Source: Streptomyces sp. SAI-127 (lineage in GTDB: Bacteria > Actinomycetota > Actinomycetes > Streptomycetales > Streptomycetaceae). From it: 64,000 nt of DNA. Under the pieces are notes generated by a model. That model did no database searches. It worked only from the letters and a program-made list of their open reading frames with translations, and had not been told where the DNA came from. Made by a program: the position numbers and the translations under genes. This document shows positions 1 to 8,498 of this stretch, piece after piece (position 1 is the first letter of the stretch; each line of letters begins with the position of its first letter). Location of the stretch: assembly GCF_029894425.1 (NCBI RefSeq), contig NZ_JARXYJ010000001.1:4278001-4342000 (forward strand), read 5' to 3'.

Positions 1-1553
1 TACCCGGGCCGGGGCCCGAGCCGACACCGGGATCGGTCCCAGAGCCGATCCCCGGGGCGACCCCAAGGCCCGTCCCAGGGGAGGCCCCGGGGGAGGCCCC
101 AGGGGCTGTCCCAAGGCCGGTCCCAGGGCCGGGGCCGAGACTGCCCCCGGGGGCTGTCCCAAGGCCGGTACCCGGGCCGGGGCCGAGACTGGCGCCGGGG
201 GCGGTCCCAGCCGCGCCCGTCGCCTCGCGACGCGAGGGCCTGGGCACCGACGGCACCCACTGCCGCGGCCCGCCTCGCGAGCGGCCCCGCCAGGCCCGTA
301 CCGCCAGCGCCACCGGAAGTCCCACCCCCGCGATCCAGCCCACCACCGCTCCACCCACCTGCCACCACACCGGCCCGAACCGGGCCAGCGCCCCCACCCC
401 CAGCGGCCCGCCGGCCAGCCCGGCCAGCACGGCGACCGCCCCGGCGCACAGCACCGCCGCCCAGCACACCGCACCCGCCGTCCGCCCCCGTGACCACCCC
501 GTGGCCGCGGCCCGCCCCACGAACCACCCCACCACCGCCCCGGCCACCACCGGCACCACCCCCGCCGCCCAGTGCGCCGGCCCCCCGGGCCCCGCCTCCG
601 GCACCCCGGCCAGCAGCGGAAACTGCGGCAGCATCGGTGCGGGATCCGAGGACAGCGGCCCCACCACATGCCCCGTGCCGAGGACGAACCCGGGTCCGAC
701 GGCGTATCCCGCCGCCCACACCGCGGCGTTCGGCACCAACGTCACACACAGCAGCAGGACGGCGAACCGTCCCGACCAGCCCTCCGTCAGCTGCAGAAAG
801 GAGACCCGCGTCGCCGCGCCGTGCGCCACCAGCGACACCCCCAGCAGCACCGCCCCGCCCCCGACGAGCACGGAGATCCCGGCCGCCGCGGCTCGTGCCG
901 CCACAGAGAACCGGGCCCGGGCGTCCGCTCCGGGAACGAGCCGTCGCATCCCGCGGGGCAGCACCACCCAGTACGCCGTCCACGGCGTCGGAGGGACGGC
1001 CGTACGCCGTCCACACCCCCACGCCGGCCGCGCCCATGACGAGCACCGGCAGGCACACGCAGGTCCACACCCAGGAAGGCCGCAGTGCCCCGCCGGACGC
1101 GTAGAGCGCGGCGGCCGCGGCGACCGGAAGGTACCCGAGCACGACCCCCGCCCACGCGGTCCGCCCGGAAGCCGTCGGCGAGTCCTCGTCCTCCGAGGCC
1201 GCGTCCCGCGCCGCCCGGTGCACCAGCCACAACGGCAGCGCCAGCAACAGCAACGGGGTGACGCCCACGGGCGCCGGAACCCCGGAGAGCGTGTCCGTCC
1301 GGACCAGCTCGACCCCGTGCGCGAGCAGCCACAGCGCCGCGGCCACGTGCAGCGCGCCACCCGGACCGCTGTCGGGATACGGCGAGCTGATCCACAGCAT
1401 GATCACGAGCACGGCGAACGAACCGAGCCCCAGCCCGGCGGCCACCGCGCCACCCAGGAGGCCGGCGGCCAAGCCGGGCCTCCGGTCGCGCAGGCGGGCG
1501 CGCAGGGGGGACAACGGGGTGCGGCGAGCGGTCATCTGGATCACGACCGCCAT
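1..1553 (-). pseudogene. DUF6350 family integral membrane protein gene, frame broken, 3' end outside window
   Basis: Read from ATG at 1553, the first frame gives a hydrophobic multi-helix N-terminus ([19 protein letters not shown], then [18 protein letters not shown]). This resembles the DUF6350 (PerM-like) family that often lies near sucCD in Streptomyces. After [13 protein letters not shown] the frame turns into low-complexity Gly/Arg text, while the membrane-protein reading ([11 protein letters not shown], then [20 protein letters not shown]) continues in another frame to the left edge. The shift lies near 961-1014. Dropping one C from the CCC at 967-969 would restore [14 protein letters not shown] chance or real 13-bp direct repeat also flanks 31 bp here. 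The C-terminus is Gly/Pro-rich repeat. Start is uncertain (1553 or 1535). It may be a pseudogene or a sequencing error. Confidence 0.7.
102..197. repeat. Two tandem 48-bp copies inside the DUF6350 3' region
   Basis: Copies at about 102-149 and 150-197 share ggggctgtcccaaggccggt and ggggccgaga with a few substitutions. Forty-eight bases is sixteen codons, so the repeat keeps frame and encodes a Gly/Thr/Pro-rich unit (GTGLGTAPG) on the minus strand. Degenerate further copies continue on both sides. Confidence 0.7.
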
Positions 1554-1604
1554 GCTCCCAACGACACGCGCTTTCCCGTCGTAACAGGCGAAGCTCCGAT
1601 GTGT

Positions 1605-1640
1605 CGCTCAATATACATCTATGTACTTTTTCGTACGAAG
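1605..1640. promoter_or_regulatory. AT-rich divergent control region with two palindromes
   Basis: This short stretch is strikingly AT-rich for the window. It carries tacat-ct-atgta (1614-1625) and the perfect palindrome ttcgtacgaa (1630-1639), between the divergent DUF6350 and sigma-like genes. TATATT on the minus strand (1610-1615) could be a -10 for the leftward gene. Which regulator binds is unknown. Confidence 0.45.
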
Positions 1641-1649
1641 GGGCGCCTT

Positions 1650-2489
1650 GTGACGGTTCCTCAGCAGGAGCACGAGGAGCTCCCGGCCACCCCCCTGACA
1701 CCCGCTCAGGCCTTCGACGCGCTGTACGCGTTCTGCGCCCCCGCGCTCGTCCGGCAGGCCTACCTGCTCACCGGCCGCCGCGAGCTCGCCCGCGAGTCGG
1801 TCGAGCGGGCCTTCCAACTCGCCTGGCAGCGCTGGCCCGAGGTGGCGGTGGACCGGGACCCGGCGGGCTGGGTACGGGTCATGACGTACGAGTACGCCCT
1901 CTCCCCCTGGCACCGTTTCCGGCCCCGCTACCGCAGCCCCGAGGCACCCGTCGCCGACCCGTCCGACCGCGCGCTGATGGCCGTGCTCCTGGAACTCCCG
2001 CCGTCACAGCGGCGCACACTCCTGCTGTACGACGGCGTAGGGCTCGATCTTCCGGAGATGGCGGCGGAGACGGAGGCGAGCACCCGGGCGACGGCGAACC
2101 GGCTGATGAACGCGCGCTCGGCGATCGCGGCACGGCTTCCCGACCTGGCCGACCCCTCCGCCCTGCACGAGCGCCTGGTCTCGCTGGCCTCCAGGGAGCG
2201 GTTGCGTGCCGCGCAGCCGCCCGCGGTGCGGGCGGACAGTGAGCGCCGGGCCCGCCTCTGGACCAGGGCCGCGATCGCGTTCACGGTCGCGCTGATCGGC
2301 ACGACGGCGCTCACGATCCGAACGGCTCCGACGCACTACGAGCCGCCGATCGCGCCCGGGGCGGAGGTGCAGGGGGTGCCGGCGCGGGTGGCGCCGGGGT
2401 CGCTGTCGGGGGCGGAGACGAAACTGCGCGAGAAGCTGCGGGAGGAGACGACGAGCGGTCCGCAGAGGCTGGTACCGGTCGGTCGTTGA
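1650..2489 (+). CDS. Sigma-70-like protein with C-terminal membrane anchor
   Basis: 279 residues from GTG at 1650, preceded by AAGGGG (about 1639-1644). Residues 20-90 resemble ECF sigma region 2 (FDALYAFCAPALVRQAYLLT, then AFQLAWQRWPEV). Residues 105-160 resemble region 4 (LLELPPSQRRTLLLYDGVGL, then NRLMNARSAIAARL). A hydrophobic segment at about 205-224 (TRAAIAFTVALIGTTALTI) follows, so it is either a membrane-tethered regulator or a sigma-derived protein no longer acting in transcription. No anti-sigma gene is adjacent. It converges on sucD across a strong stem-loop. Family placement is fairly secure; function is not known. Confidence 0.75.
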   Translation: MTVPQQEHEELPATPLTPAQAFDALYAFCAPALVRQAYLLTGRRELARESVERAFQLAWQRWPEVAVDRDPAGWVRVMTYEYALSPWHRFRPRYRSPEAPVADPSDRALMAVLLELPPSQRRTLLLYDGVGLDLPEMAAETEASTRATANRLMNARSAIAARLPDLADPSALHERLVSLASRERLRAAQPPAVRADSERRARLWTRAAIAFTVALIGTTALTIRTAPTHYEPPIAPGAEVQGVPARVAPGSLSGAETKLREKLREETTSGPQRLVPVGR

Positions 2490-2553
2490 CCGCGCGACCG
2501 GCCACGACGCACCCGCACCCGTCCGACAACCGGACCGGCACCCCGGGACGCGC

Positions 2554-2590
2554 CGATGGGCCCGCTCCAACCCACGGAGCGAGCCCATCG
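2554..2590. terminator. Bidirectional stem-loop between the sigma-like gene and sucD
   Basis: A 15-base arm at 2554-2568 (cgatgggcccgctcc) pairs with 2576-2590 with one mismatch around a 7-base loop. It lies between two convergent stop codons and has no clear T tract, as is common in Streptomyces. Confidence 0.75.
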
Positions 2591-2611
2591 ACGTACAGCC
2601 GGCTGGGTGAT

Positions 2612-3496
2612 TCAGCCGGCCAGGATCTCCCGCGCCAGCTTCGCCGTCTCGGTCGGCGTCTTGCCGACCTTGACACCGGCGGCCTCGAGGGCCTCCTTCT
2701 TCGCGGCGGCCGTGCCGGAGGAACCGGAGACGATGGCGCCGGCGTGGCCCATCGTCTTGCCCTCGGGCGCGGTGAAGCCCGCGACGTAGCCGACGACCGG
2801 CTTCTTCACGTTCTCCGCGATGAACGCGGCCGCACGCTCCTCGGCGTCGCCGCCGATCTCACCGATCATCACGATCAGGTCGGTGTCGGGGTCGGCCTCG
2901 AACGCGGCGAGCGCGTCGATGTGCGTCGTACCGATGATCGGGTCGCCACCGATGCCGACGGCGGACGAGAAGCCGATGTCCCGCAGCTCGTACATCATCT
3001 GGTACGTCAGCGTGCCGGACTTCGAGACCAGGCCGATGCGGCCCGGCTTGGTGATGTCGCCCGGGATGATGCCGGCGTTGGACTGGCCCGGCGTGATGAG
3101 ACCGGGGCAGTTCGGGCCGATGATCCGGGTCTTGTTGCCCTGCGACACGGCGTACGCGTAGAACGCGGCCGAGTCGTGGACCGCGATGCCCTCGGTGATG
3201 ACGACCGCGAGCGGGATCTCGGCGTCGATGGCCTCGACGACGGCGGCCTTGGCGAAGGCCGGCGGCACGAAGAGGACGGACACGTTGGCGCCCGTCTTCT
3301 CGATCGCCTCGGCGACCGTGCCGAAGACCGGGATCTCGTTGCCGTCGATGTCGACGGACGTGCCGGCCTTACGGGGGTTCACGCCACCGACGATGTTGGT
3401 GCCGTCGGCCAGCATGAGCTTGGTGTGCTTCATGCCCGTGGCACCGGTCATGCCCTGGACGATGACCTTGCTGTCCTTGTTGAGGAAGATAGCCAT
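2612..3496 (-). CDS. sucD: Succinyl-CoA synthetase (ADP-forming) alpha subunit
   Basis: 294 residues, the usual SucD length. It catalyses the TCA step succinyl-CoA to succinate with nucleotide triphosphate formation, together with SucC. The CoA-binding Rossmann region is at the N-terminus ([18 protein letters not shown]). The phosphohistidine motif GHAGAIVSG lies near the C-terminus. ATG at 3496 follows sucC by 21 bp, so the two form an operon with sucC first. A stem-loop follows the stop. Confidence 0.97.
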   Translation of the reverse strand: MAIFLNKDSKVIVQGMTGATGMKHTKLMLADGTNIVGGVNPRKAGTSVDIDGNEIPVFGTVAEAIEKTGANVSVLFVPPAFAKAAVVEAIDAEIPLAVVITEGIAVHDSAAFYAYAVSQGNKTRIIGPNCPGLITPGQSNAGIIPGDITKPGRIGLVSKSGTLTYQMMYELRDIGFSSAVGIGGDPIIGTTHIDALAAFEADPDTDLIVMIGEIGGDAEERAAAFIAENVKKPVVGYVAGFTAPEGKTMGHAGAIVSGSSGTAAAKKEALEAAGVKVGKTPTETAKLAREILAG

Positions 3497-3517
3497 GGCT
3501 GTATCTGTCCCTCTTCC

Positions 3518-4696
3518 TTACTTCGCAGCCGCGAGCTCGGCGGCCTTGTCGGCCGCGCCGTCCATGGTGTCCACGCGCTGCACCAGCGGGTGGTTGGCGT
3601 CGGAGAGGATCTTGCGACCCAGCTCGGCGTTGTTGCCGTCGAGGCGGACGACGAGGGGCTTGGTGACGTCCTCGCCCTTGTCCTTGAGCAGCTGCAGCGC
3701 CTGCACGATGCCGTTGGCGACCTCGTCGCACGCGGTGATGCCGCCGAAGACGTTGACGAAGACCGACTTGACGTCGGGGTCGCCCAGGATGATCTCCAGG
3801 CCGTTCGCCATCACGGCCGCGGACGCGCCGCCGCCGATGTCGAGGAAGTTGGCGGGCTTGACGCCACCGTGCGCCTCACCGGCGTACGCGACGACGTCCA
3901 GGGTGCTCATGACGAGACCCGCGCCGTTGCCGATGATGCCGACCTCGCCGTCGAGCTTGACGTAGTTGAGGTTCTTCTCCTTGGCGGCGGCCTCGAGCGG
4001 GTTGGCCGCGTCCTTGTCCTGGAGGGCCTCGTGTCCCGGCTGACGGAACTCGGCGTTCTCGTCGAGGGAGACCTTGCCGTCCAGGGCGATGACGTCACCG
4101 GAGGCGACCTTCGCCAGCGGGTTGACCTCGACGAGGAGGGCGTCCTCCTTGATGAAGGTGTCCCACAGCTTGACGAGGACGTTCTCGACCTTGTCGGCGA
4201 CCTCGGCCGGGAAGTTCGCGGCCTGGACGATCTGGCGGGCGACCTCGGGGGTCACACCCACGTTGGCGTCGATCGGCGTCTTGGCGACGGCCTCGGGGCG
4301 GGTCTCCGCCACCTCCTCGATCTCCATGCCGCCCTCGACGGACGCGATGGAGAGGAAGGTGCGGTTGGCGCGGTCCAGGAGGAAGGAGACGTAGTACTCC
4401 TCCACGATCTCCGGAGCCGTCTCGGCCATCATCACCTTGTGGACCGTGTGGCCCTTGATGTCCATGCCGAGGATGTTGGTCGCGTGCTCGACCGCCTCGT
4501 CGGGGGTCGCCGCCAGCTTCACGCCGCCGGCCTTGCCGCGGCCACCGACCTTCACCTGAGCCTTGACGACGGACTTGCCACCGAGGCGCTCGGTGGCTGC
4601 GCGGGCCGCCTCAGGCGTGTCGATGACTTCACCGGCCAGCACCGGTACATCGTGCTTGGCGAAGAGGTCCCTCGCCTGGTACTCGAACAGGTCCAC
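3518..4696 (-). CDS. sucC: Succinyl-CoA synthetase (ADP-forming) beta subunit
   Basis: 392 residues beginning [20 protein letters not shown] from a GTG at 4696 with GGACGGAAG upstream. It has an N-terminal ATP-grasp domain ([19 protein letters not shown]) and a C-terminal CoA-ligase domain ([19 protein letters not shown]). It is the nucleotide-specificity subunit partnering SucD, encoded just downstream. A Crp-like palindrome lies about 185 bp upstream of the start. Confidence 0.97.
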   Translation of the reverse strand: MDLFEYQARDLFAKHDVPVLAGEVIDTPEAARAATERLGGKSVVKAQVKVGGRGKAGGVKLAATPDEAVEHATNILGMDIKGHTVHKVMMAETAPEIVEEYYVSFLLDRANRTFLSIASVEGGMEIEEVAETRPEAVAKTPIDANVGVTPEVARQIVQAANFPAEVADKVENVLVKLWDTFIKEDALLVEVNPLAKVASGDVIALDGKVSLDENAEFRQPGHEALQDKDAANPLEAAAKEKNLNYVKLDGEVGIIGNGAGLVMSTLDVVAYAGEAHGGVKPANFLDIGGGASAAVMANGLEIILGDPDVKSVFVNVFGGITACDEVANGIVQALQLLKDKGEDVTKPLVVRLDGNNAELGRKILSDANHPLVQRVDTMDGAADKAAELAAAK

Positions 4697-4881
4697 GCGC
4701 TTCCGTCCCTATCAGTGATCTCGCGGTTCGTTGTCTGCGTGGGCGTGCCGCGAGGGCAACGTGACGTCCGACCGTGTCTGTCACAAGGGAGGCGCACACG
4801 GTGTCCGAGCGCGCGGCATGTCCGTCTCGCAGGTTATCGCTGCTTGCGGGAGGCCCCTAAATCGAGGGTCACACCTGAGCG

Positions 4882-4895
4882 GTGATACCTGTCAC
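4882..4895. promoter_or_regulatory. Candidate Crp-type binding site
   Basis: GTGA-TACCTG-TCAC is a perfect match to the GTGA-N6-TCAC palindrome of Crp/Fnr regulators, lying upstream of sucC. Streptomyces Crp is known to bind such sites near metabolic genes. Binding here is inferred. Confidence 0.4.
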
Positions 4896-4968
4896 ATGAT
4901 GCCGCGCTCACTGGCACGGCGTGCCGTGTGTGAGGGCGCCGGGACGCTTCGACGGGGCATGGGGAAGA

Positions 4969-5000
4969 GCCTCACCGGGTTGGGGTCGACCCGGTGAGGC
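4969..5000 (-). terminator. Strong stem-loop downstream of the repetitive secreted protein gene
   Basis: A perfect 12-bp stem, gcctcaccgggt (4969-4980) with acccggtgaggc (4989-5000), and an 8-base loop. On the minus strand it is followed by TCTTCCCC. It lies about 155 bp past the stop at 5155. Confidence 0.75.
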
Positions 5001-5154
5001 CCCTTGTGCGGCCTCTTCTTCAAGGGGCCCGGGCGGTCGATCCCCACCCCAATGGGGACCTCTTCGCCCCGTCCGTGAGGTTCCGGCAGGACAGACCGAC
5101 GGCTTTCGGCCGTCCGGGGCCCGTCACCTCACGGAGTCGTTCGGCGGGTGACGC

Positions 5155-7062
5155 TCAGGCGCGGTACTGGATGTCCTGCGCGTAACCCGGCGTGAGGGAC
5201 TCGGCCACGCCCTGGACACCGGTGACGGCGTGCCCGGCGAGCGGTCCGGCGGTGTCCTGGACGGTCCCGGTCAGATCCCCGGCGAAGGGGCCGACCTGCC
5301 CGACGACGGGAGCGGCCTCGCCGACGACGCCGTACGCGAAGGGCGTGACGTCGCCCGTGACGCCGTACGCCAGCGTCGTGGCACTGCCGGCGACCGGCTC
5401 GACCGTCCGGGTCACGGTGTCGACGACAGGCTGGACAGCCTCGGTGACACCGTGCGCGAAGGCCGGGACCTCACCCGCGACGCCGTACGCCAGGTCGGTG
5501 GTGTGTCCGGCGACGCCGTAGGCGAGCGGCGTCACGTCGCCGACGACTCCGTACGCGAAGGGGTGGACGTCCCCCGTGACGCCGTACGCCAGGGTGGTCG
5601 CGTCCGCGACGGCCTGCCCGGCGACCGGCACCACGCCGTGCACGGCGGTGTTCACGACCGGGGGCAGCACGGCGTCGGTGGTGTCCTGGGCGACCTGCCC
5701 GACGAGACCGGTGGCGTAGGGCGGCACGCCGGCGACGACACCGTCGACGACCGGGAGCACGCCGGCGACCGTGCCGGTGGCGTACGCGGCCACGCCGTGC
5801 TGGATCCCCCCGACTCCGGCGACCGCGCCATCGGCGACGGGCCGCACGCCCTGGACGGTGCCGCCCACGACCGGGGACACGTCCCCGACGACTCCGTACG
5901 CCAGCGCGGTCGCGGCACCCACGGCGTGTCCGGCGATCTGCGCGACCCCGCCCACGGCCCCTTCGGCGACGGGCGTCACGCCGCCCACCGCGCCGGTGGC
6001 GACCGGGGTCACTCCGCCCACGGTCCGCCCGACGGCGGGTACCACCCCTTCGGCGACCGGCGCGACACCGTCCACCGCCTGCGCGGCGACCGGCACCACT
6101 CCGTCCACGGTGGCGGTCACGACGGGCGGCACGACCGCGGCGACCGTCTGGTCGACGACGGGGGTGACGGTCCCGGGGACGCCCGCGACGGTGCCGAGAG
6201 CCTGTCCATGGACACCGCTCACCGTGCCCGTGATGTGGCTCGGGACGGAGGAGACCGTGGCCCCGGCGGCGGCCGTGACGGCGGTGGCCTCGGCCCCGGC
6301 CGCGTCGGAGACGCCGGCGATCCGGCTCTGCGCTCCGGCGAACGTGGCGTGCGCGGCGCCGGTCGCGCCCGCGACGGTGTGCTGCTTCTTCGTCCGTACG
6401 ACACCGTCGACGCCCTGCGCCTGCGAACGGGCCGCCGACTGGGCGCCCTGCAGCTTCGTCTGGGCGCCGGCCAGGGCCCGCTCCACCTCGGGGGCGAAGG
6501 CCGCGAGGGGGCCGAAGAGGTAGTCGACGCCGTGCTCGGGAGCGGTGGGTGTGCTCGGTGCGGTGGGCGCGGCGACGTCGGAGGCCTTGACGGCCGCGGC
6601 CTGCGCGGCGTTGGCCTTCGCCTCGGCCTGCGCGGCCCGGGCCGCCTTCGCGCCCTGGATGGCCGCGGCGCCCTTCACCTTGGACGCCTTGGCCTCGGCG
6701 GCCTGGGACACCCGCGGGACCGTGGCCTTCGTGTCCGCGTGACGGTGGGCCTCCTCGGTGGTGTCGGCGGTCGCCTTCTGCGCGGTGCCGGTGGTGTCGG
6801 CGACGGTGGTGGTGAGGTCGGAGACGACGCCGTCGACCGTGCCGTCGAGTGTGTCGGTGACCGTGCCGAGAGTGTCGGTGACCGTGGTGTTCGTGTCGGT
6901 CACGGTGTCGGACGCGGTGTCCGTCGCCGTGTCGGTCGCCGTGTCGGTCGCGGAGAGGGAGGTGGCCGGGAGCTCGTCCGCGCTGGCCACGGCGGAACCG
7001 AGTGCCCACGCACCGGTGACACCGGCGGCTATGACGATGGAACGGCGGATGTTCTTGTTCAT
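5155..7062 (-). CDS. Secreted low-complexity repeat protein, unknown function
   Basis: 635 residues from ATG at 7062, chosen because MNKNIRRSIVIAAGVTGAWALG then ASADE is a standard Sec signal peptide. After it come acidic Thr/Asp repeats (TDTATDTATDTASDT), an Ala/Lys-rich helical stretch, and from about residue 230 many degenerate repeats of the type GVTPVAxGAVGG, AYGVTGDVTPFAYGVVG and LAYGVVGDVSP. There is no LPXTG or LAXTG motif and no C-terminal anchor. The next upstream gene is also a secreted repeat protein, so both may contribute to the cell surface. I do not recognise the family. A structural or matrix role is a guess from composition. Confidence 0.75.
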   Translation of the reverse strand: MNKNIRRSIVIAAGVTGAWALGSAVASADELPATSLSATDTATDTATDTASDTVTDTNTTVTDTLGTVTDTLDGTVDGVVSDLTTTVADTTGTAQKATADTTEEAHRHADTKATVPRVSQAAEAKASKVKGAAAIQGAKAARAAQAEAKANAAQAAAVKASDVAAPTAPSTPTAPEHGVDYLFGPLAAFAPEVERALAGAQTKLQGAQSAARSQAQGVDGVVRTKKQHTVAGATGAAHATFAGAQSRIAGVSDAAGAEATAVTAAAGATVSSVPSHITGTVSGVHGQALGTVAGVPGTVTPVVDQTVAAVVPPVVTATVDGVVPVAAQAVDGVAPVAEGVVPAVGRTVGGVTPVATGAVGGVTPVAEGAVGGVAQIAGHAVGAATALAYGVVGDVSPVVGGTVQGVRPVADGAVAGVGGIQHGVAAYATGTVAGVLPVVDGVVAGVPPYATGLVGQVAQDTTDAVLPPVVNTAVHGVVPVAGQAVADATTLAYGVTGDVHPFAYGVVGDVTPLAYGVAGHTTDLAYGVAGEVPAFAHGVTEAVQPVVDTVTRTVEPVAGSATTLAYGVTGDVTPFAYGVVGEAAPVVGQVGPFAGDLTGTVQDTAGPLAGHAVTGVQGVAESLTPGYAQDIQYRA

Positions 7063-7190
7063 GAGTGCGTCAGATCCCTGGATCTTGGGGTGCCTGGAGA
7101 GGCATGGGGACATCTGGAGCCACGAGGCTCCTGGGGGCAGGGGGATCCGTCCGGAGATCTGAAGAGATCTGGGGGGTGTCCGAACGGCCG

Positions 7191-7245
7191 GGGCAGACCT
7201 GTTCCGCCCCCGCGCGGCAGGTCAGCTGCGGGGGAAGGTCTGCCC
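7191..7245 (-). terminator. Stem-loop immediately after the 7245 gene
   Basis: gggcagacct (7191-7200) pairs perfectly with aggtctgccc (7236-7245). A second inner helix uses ccccgc with gcgggg. The outer arm abuts the TAG stop of the upstream minus-strand gene. Confidence 0.65.
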
Positions 7246-8249
7246 TAGCCGGGGAAGACGGGGATGTCCCGGTGCCTGTCCCGGGTCCCGGCCGCGTCGA
7301 CGCTCGCGGCAGCACCGGGCACGAGCCGCAGCGGCGCCCGGTTCTCGAGGGTGACGGCGTGCGCGTCGCCGTGTCGCGGCGAGCCGTTGTCCACTGCCGA
7401 CTTGCCGCCCAGGGCTCCGCCCTGGTTGTCGGAGGGCGCCTGGTGCGCGGGCGCGTGGGCGGTGGAGGTCGTGGTGCGGTGGGCGGAGTCGTGCGCGGCG
7501 GCCCCGGTCACGGTGCCGTGACCGGCGAACCGCGGCCCGTAGACGGCGCCGTCGCCCGCGGAGCCCTCGTCGTCGGTCGGCTTCGTCGCCGCGTGATCAC
7601 CCGGCTGGGGCTGCGGCGCCGAGGTGACCGGCGCGGGCGCGGGCAGAGTCCCGACCGGGATCCCGGGCAGGCCCGGCACCGTAGGGGGACCCGGCACCGT
7701 GGGCAGGGTCGGCCACGACGGGGCCTCCGGGAACGACGGCAGCGTCGGCCACCCCGGCAGGGTGGAACCCGCCGGTATTCCGACCGTCTCGGTCAACCCC
7801 GTGGTCACCGTCTCGACCAGATCACCGACCGGCCGCACGACACCGCCGGCCACGGCCCCGACGACGTCCTCGGTCACCGGGCGGAGAACCTTGTCGTCGG
7901 CCGGGTGGGTGAGGGCGTCGGCGCCGGGCTTGGGGGCAACCGGCGCGGGAGAGCTGCCCTTTGCCGTGGCCGTGGCCGTGTCCGTGAACGTGGGTGTGGC
8001 GGTTGCGGTGGCGGTGGGTGTGGCGGTGGTCGTGTGCTTCGCCATCGGCTCGGCCGACGGTTTCACCAGTTGCCCAGCCGCCTGGCCCGGCAACGCCCCG
8101 ATGCCGTCGGCCGCCTGTGCCTGCTCCCCGCAGAGGAAACCGAGCACGAACAACCCACCCACCAGCAGCCCCACTTGCAGCGCACGCCGCCCAACCGCCG
8201 CGCGCAGCACGCGCACCGCGGCACCGGGAAAGGCTGCTGACCAGGTCAA
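7245..8249 (-). CDS. Secreted Pro/Thr-rich protein, unknown function
   Basis: 334 residues if read from TTG at 8249, which has GGAAGGA about 11 bases upstream. An internal GTG (RVLRAAVGRRALQ) is an alternative start. The N-terminus has an Arg-rich head and a hydrophobic segment LQVGLLVGGLFVLGFL followed by CGEQAQAADG, either a signal peptide or a lipoprotein-like signal. The mature part is low complexity: TPTATATATPTFTDTATATA, then a PxxPxxP stretch (WPTLPSFPEAPSWPTLPTVP) and a His/Ala/Thr-rich C-terminal third. It is co-oriented with the 5155-7062 gene but separated by a strong stem-loop. No family recognised. Confidence 0.65.
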   Translation of the reverse strand: MTWSAAFPGAAVRVLRAAVGRRALQVGLLVGGLFVLGFLCGEQAQAADGIGALPGQAAGQLVKPSAEPMAKHTTTATPTATATATPTFTDTATATAKGSSPAPVAPKPGADALTHPADDKVLRPVTEDVVGAVAGGVVRPVGDLVETVTTGLTETVGIPAGSTLPGWPTLPSFPEAPSWPTLPTVPGPPTVPGLPGIPVGTLPAPAPVTSAPQPQPGDHAATKPTDDEGSAGDGAVYGPRFAGHGTVTGAAAHDSAHRTTTSTAHAPAHQAPSDNQGGALGGKSAVDNGSPRHGDAHAVTLENRAPLRLVPGAAASVDAAGTRDRHRDIPVFPG

Positions 8250-8272
8250 GAGGGGGCGGGTCCTTCCGTGCG

Positions 8273-8360
8273 ACGGAACAAAGCGAAGCGAAACGGAATG
8301 GAACGGAATGGAGGGGAACGGAGGGGAACGGAGGCGAAAGGGAAACGGTGGGGAAGGGTG
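8273..8360. repeat. Polypurine tract with short tandem repeats
   Basis: The plus strand is almost entirely purine with spaced c/t: units of the form ggaatggaac and ggggaacgga occur repeatedly (ggaacggaatggagggg). It lies in the leader of the secreted-protein gene at 7245-8249. Such mirror-like tracts can adopt unusual structure, or may simply be slippage products. Confidence 0.6.
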
Positions 8361-8498
8361 AAGACTGTGGAGACGCCGATCCTTGCACGGGGTGCCCGAG
8401 GTCGCGCAAGTCCCCTGTTACCGATGCGTAGGCATGTCCGTTTTGCTGGGCGAAGCCGCAGGTCACCGGGTCGACAAATCACCACGAGCGACCGGGGT

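Larger units (their letters stand above)
4697..5154. other. Intergenic region upstream of sucC
   Basis: 458 bp without a convincing gene. It must hold the sucCD promoter (leftward). It contains a Crp-like palindrome (4882-4895) and a strong terminator hairpin (4969-5000) for the gene on the right. A weak hairpin is formed by tcccc/gggga near 5040-5058. Confidence 0.6.

Noticed and set aside
971..1014. 31-bp duplication as the sole cause of the DUF6350 break
   Set aside because: A single-base change at 967-969 restores the frame while keeping the AYGRP segment, so it is more economical; kept as an alternative only.
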